From a virus: DNA of 56,931 nucleotides. This document shows positions 56,814-56,931 of the stretch, in pieces. Location: positions 1 through 56,931 of IMG/VR virus record IMGVR_UViG_3300011114_000582; one strand, written 5' to 3'. Made by a program: the position numbers and the translations under genes. The notes under the pieces were generated by a model. The model was not told the DNA's origin. It did no database searches and saw nothing but the letters and a program-made list of their open reading frames with translations. Every line of letters begins with the position of its first letter. Positions within the stretch are counted from its first letter, which is position 1.

Positions 56814-56931
56814 TTATGGCTACCAGCGACACAGAACAAATGGGTCAAGATGTACGTTATCACAAGCGTTTGGCTATGGGCGCGAAGCTCGATGGCTCCT
56901 CGCTTGGTGCTAAAGAACCCGCGAAGACGCC
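56805..56931. repeat. Right copy of exact 127-bp terminal overlap
   Basis: Identical to bases 1-127. It begins nine bases before the portal stop and includes the ribosome site and start of the small gene that follows the portal. Confidence 0.95.
56816..56931 (+). CDS. Partial duplicate of the first small gene
   Basis: Same start codon, ribosome site and first 38 codons as the gene at 12-179, cut by the window end. It is not an extra gene but the same locus seen across the circular closure. Confidence 0.9.
   Translation, partial: MATSDTEQMGQDVRYHKRLAMGAKLDGSSLGAKEPAKT

Overview
The window is one complete, circularly assembled genome of a virulent tailed bacteriophage with podovirus (short-tail) architecture. 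The first 127 bases recur exactly as the last 127 bases, so the unit genome is about 56,804 bp. Every credible gene lies on the + strand. There is a P22-like set of head, adaptor and tail-nozzle proteins, but no tape measure, tail tube, integrase, repressor or phage RNA polymerase. The host cannot be fixed from the sequence. Near-consensus sigma70 promoters and AGGAG-type ribosome sites point to a Gram-negative host, and small genes ending in AIRARGQA recall phages of Burkholderiales, which is only a weak hint.

Late module. Transcription starts near 51.0 kb with small and large terminase, an unknown internal-type protein and the portal. It runs through the circular junction into position 1 and continues to 29.3 kb. 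In order come small linker proteins, a GroES-like co-chaperonin, scaffold, decoration-type protein, major capsid protein, several minor virion proteins, a gp4-like adaptor with an inserted beta domain, and a 7 kb receptor-binding region (7.4-14.3 kb) of repeat-rich, Fn3 and glycine-rich fibre proteins. Then follow a lysis cassette (small membrane protein, 3-TM holin, GH24 lysozyme), a second adaptor, another fibre, a nozzle-like protein, and four large putative ejection proteins. One of these is a 1629-residue protein with an SGNH esterase-like domain.

Early module, 29.7-50.5 kb. Replication genes come first: AEP-type primase, SNF2-like helicase, UvrD-like helicase, a small protein with an SSB-type DDIPF tail, and a family A DNA polymerase. 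The polymerase is followed by PurZ (a PurA homologue with GSTGKG in place of GDEGKG), a MazG-like dGTP pyrophosphatase (MazZ) and an HD-domain dATPase (DatZ). Together these encode the 2-aminoadenine (base Z) pathway, so the virion DNA is predicted to contain Z instead of A. Next come a NrdR-like zinc ribbon, an intact histone-deacetylase-fold enzyme, and many small unknown genes. A PD-(D/E)XK nuclease closes the module.

Regulation. At least twelve strong sigma70-type promoters occur, nearly all with an extended -10 (TGn). A subset shares CACCYGTG inside the spacer and a stereotyped ATAGAGGAC ribosome-site leader, so small early genes are expressed from repeated promoter cassettes. Two gene-free regions, 29.3-29.76 kb and 50.55-51.04 kb, bracket the early module. 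They are about 245-bp diverged inverted copies of each other, dense in GTTCCAT/ATGGAAC boxes, and are the best candidates for replication origins or master operators. Together with the Z-DNA pathway they are the most notable features of the window.
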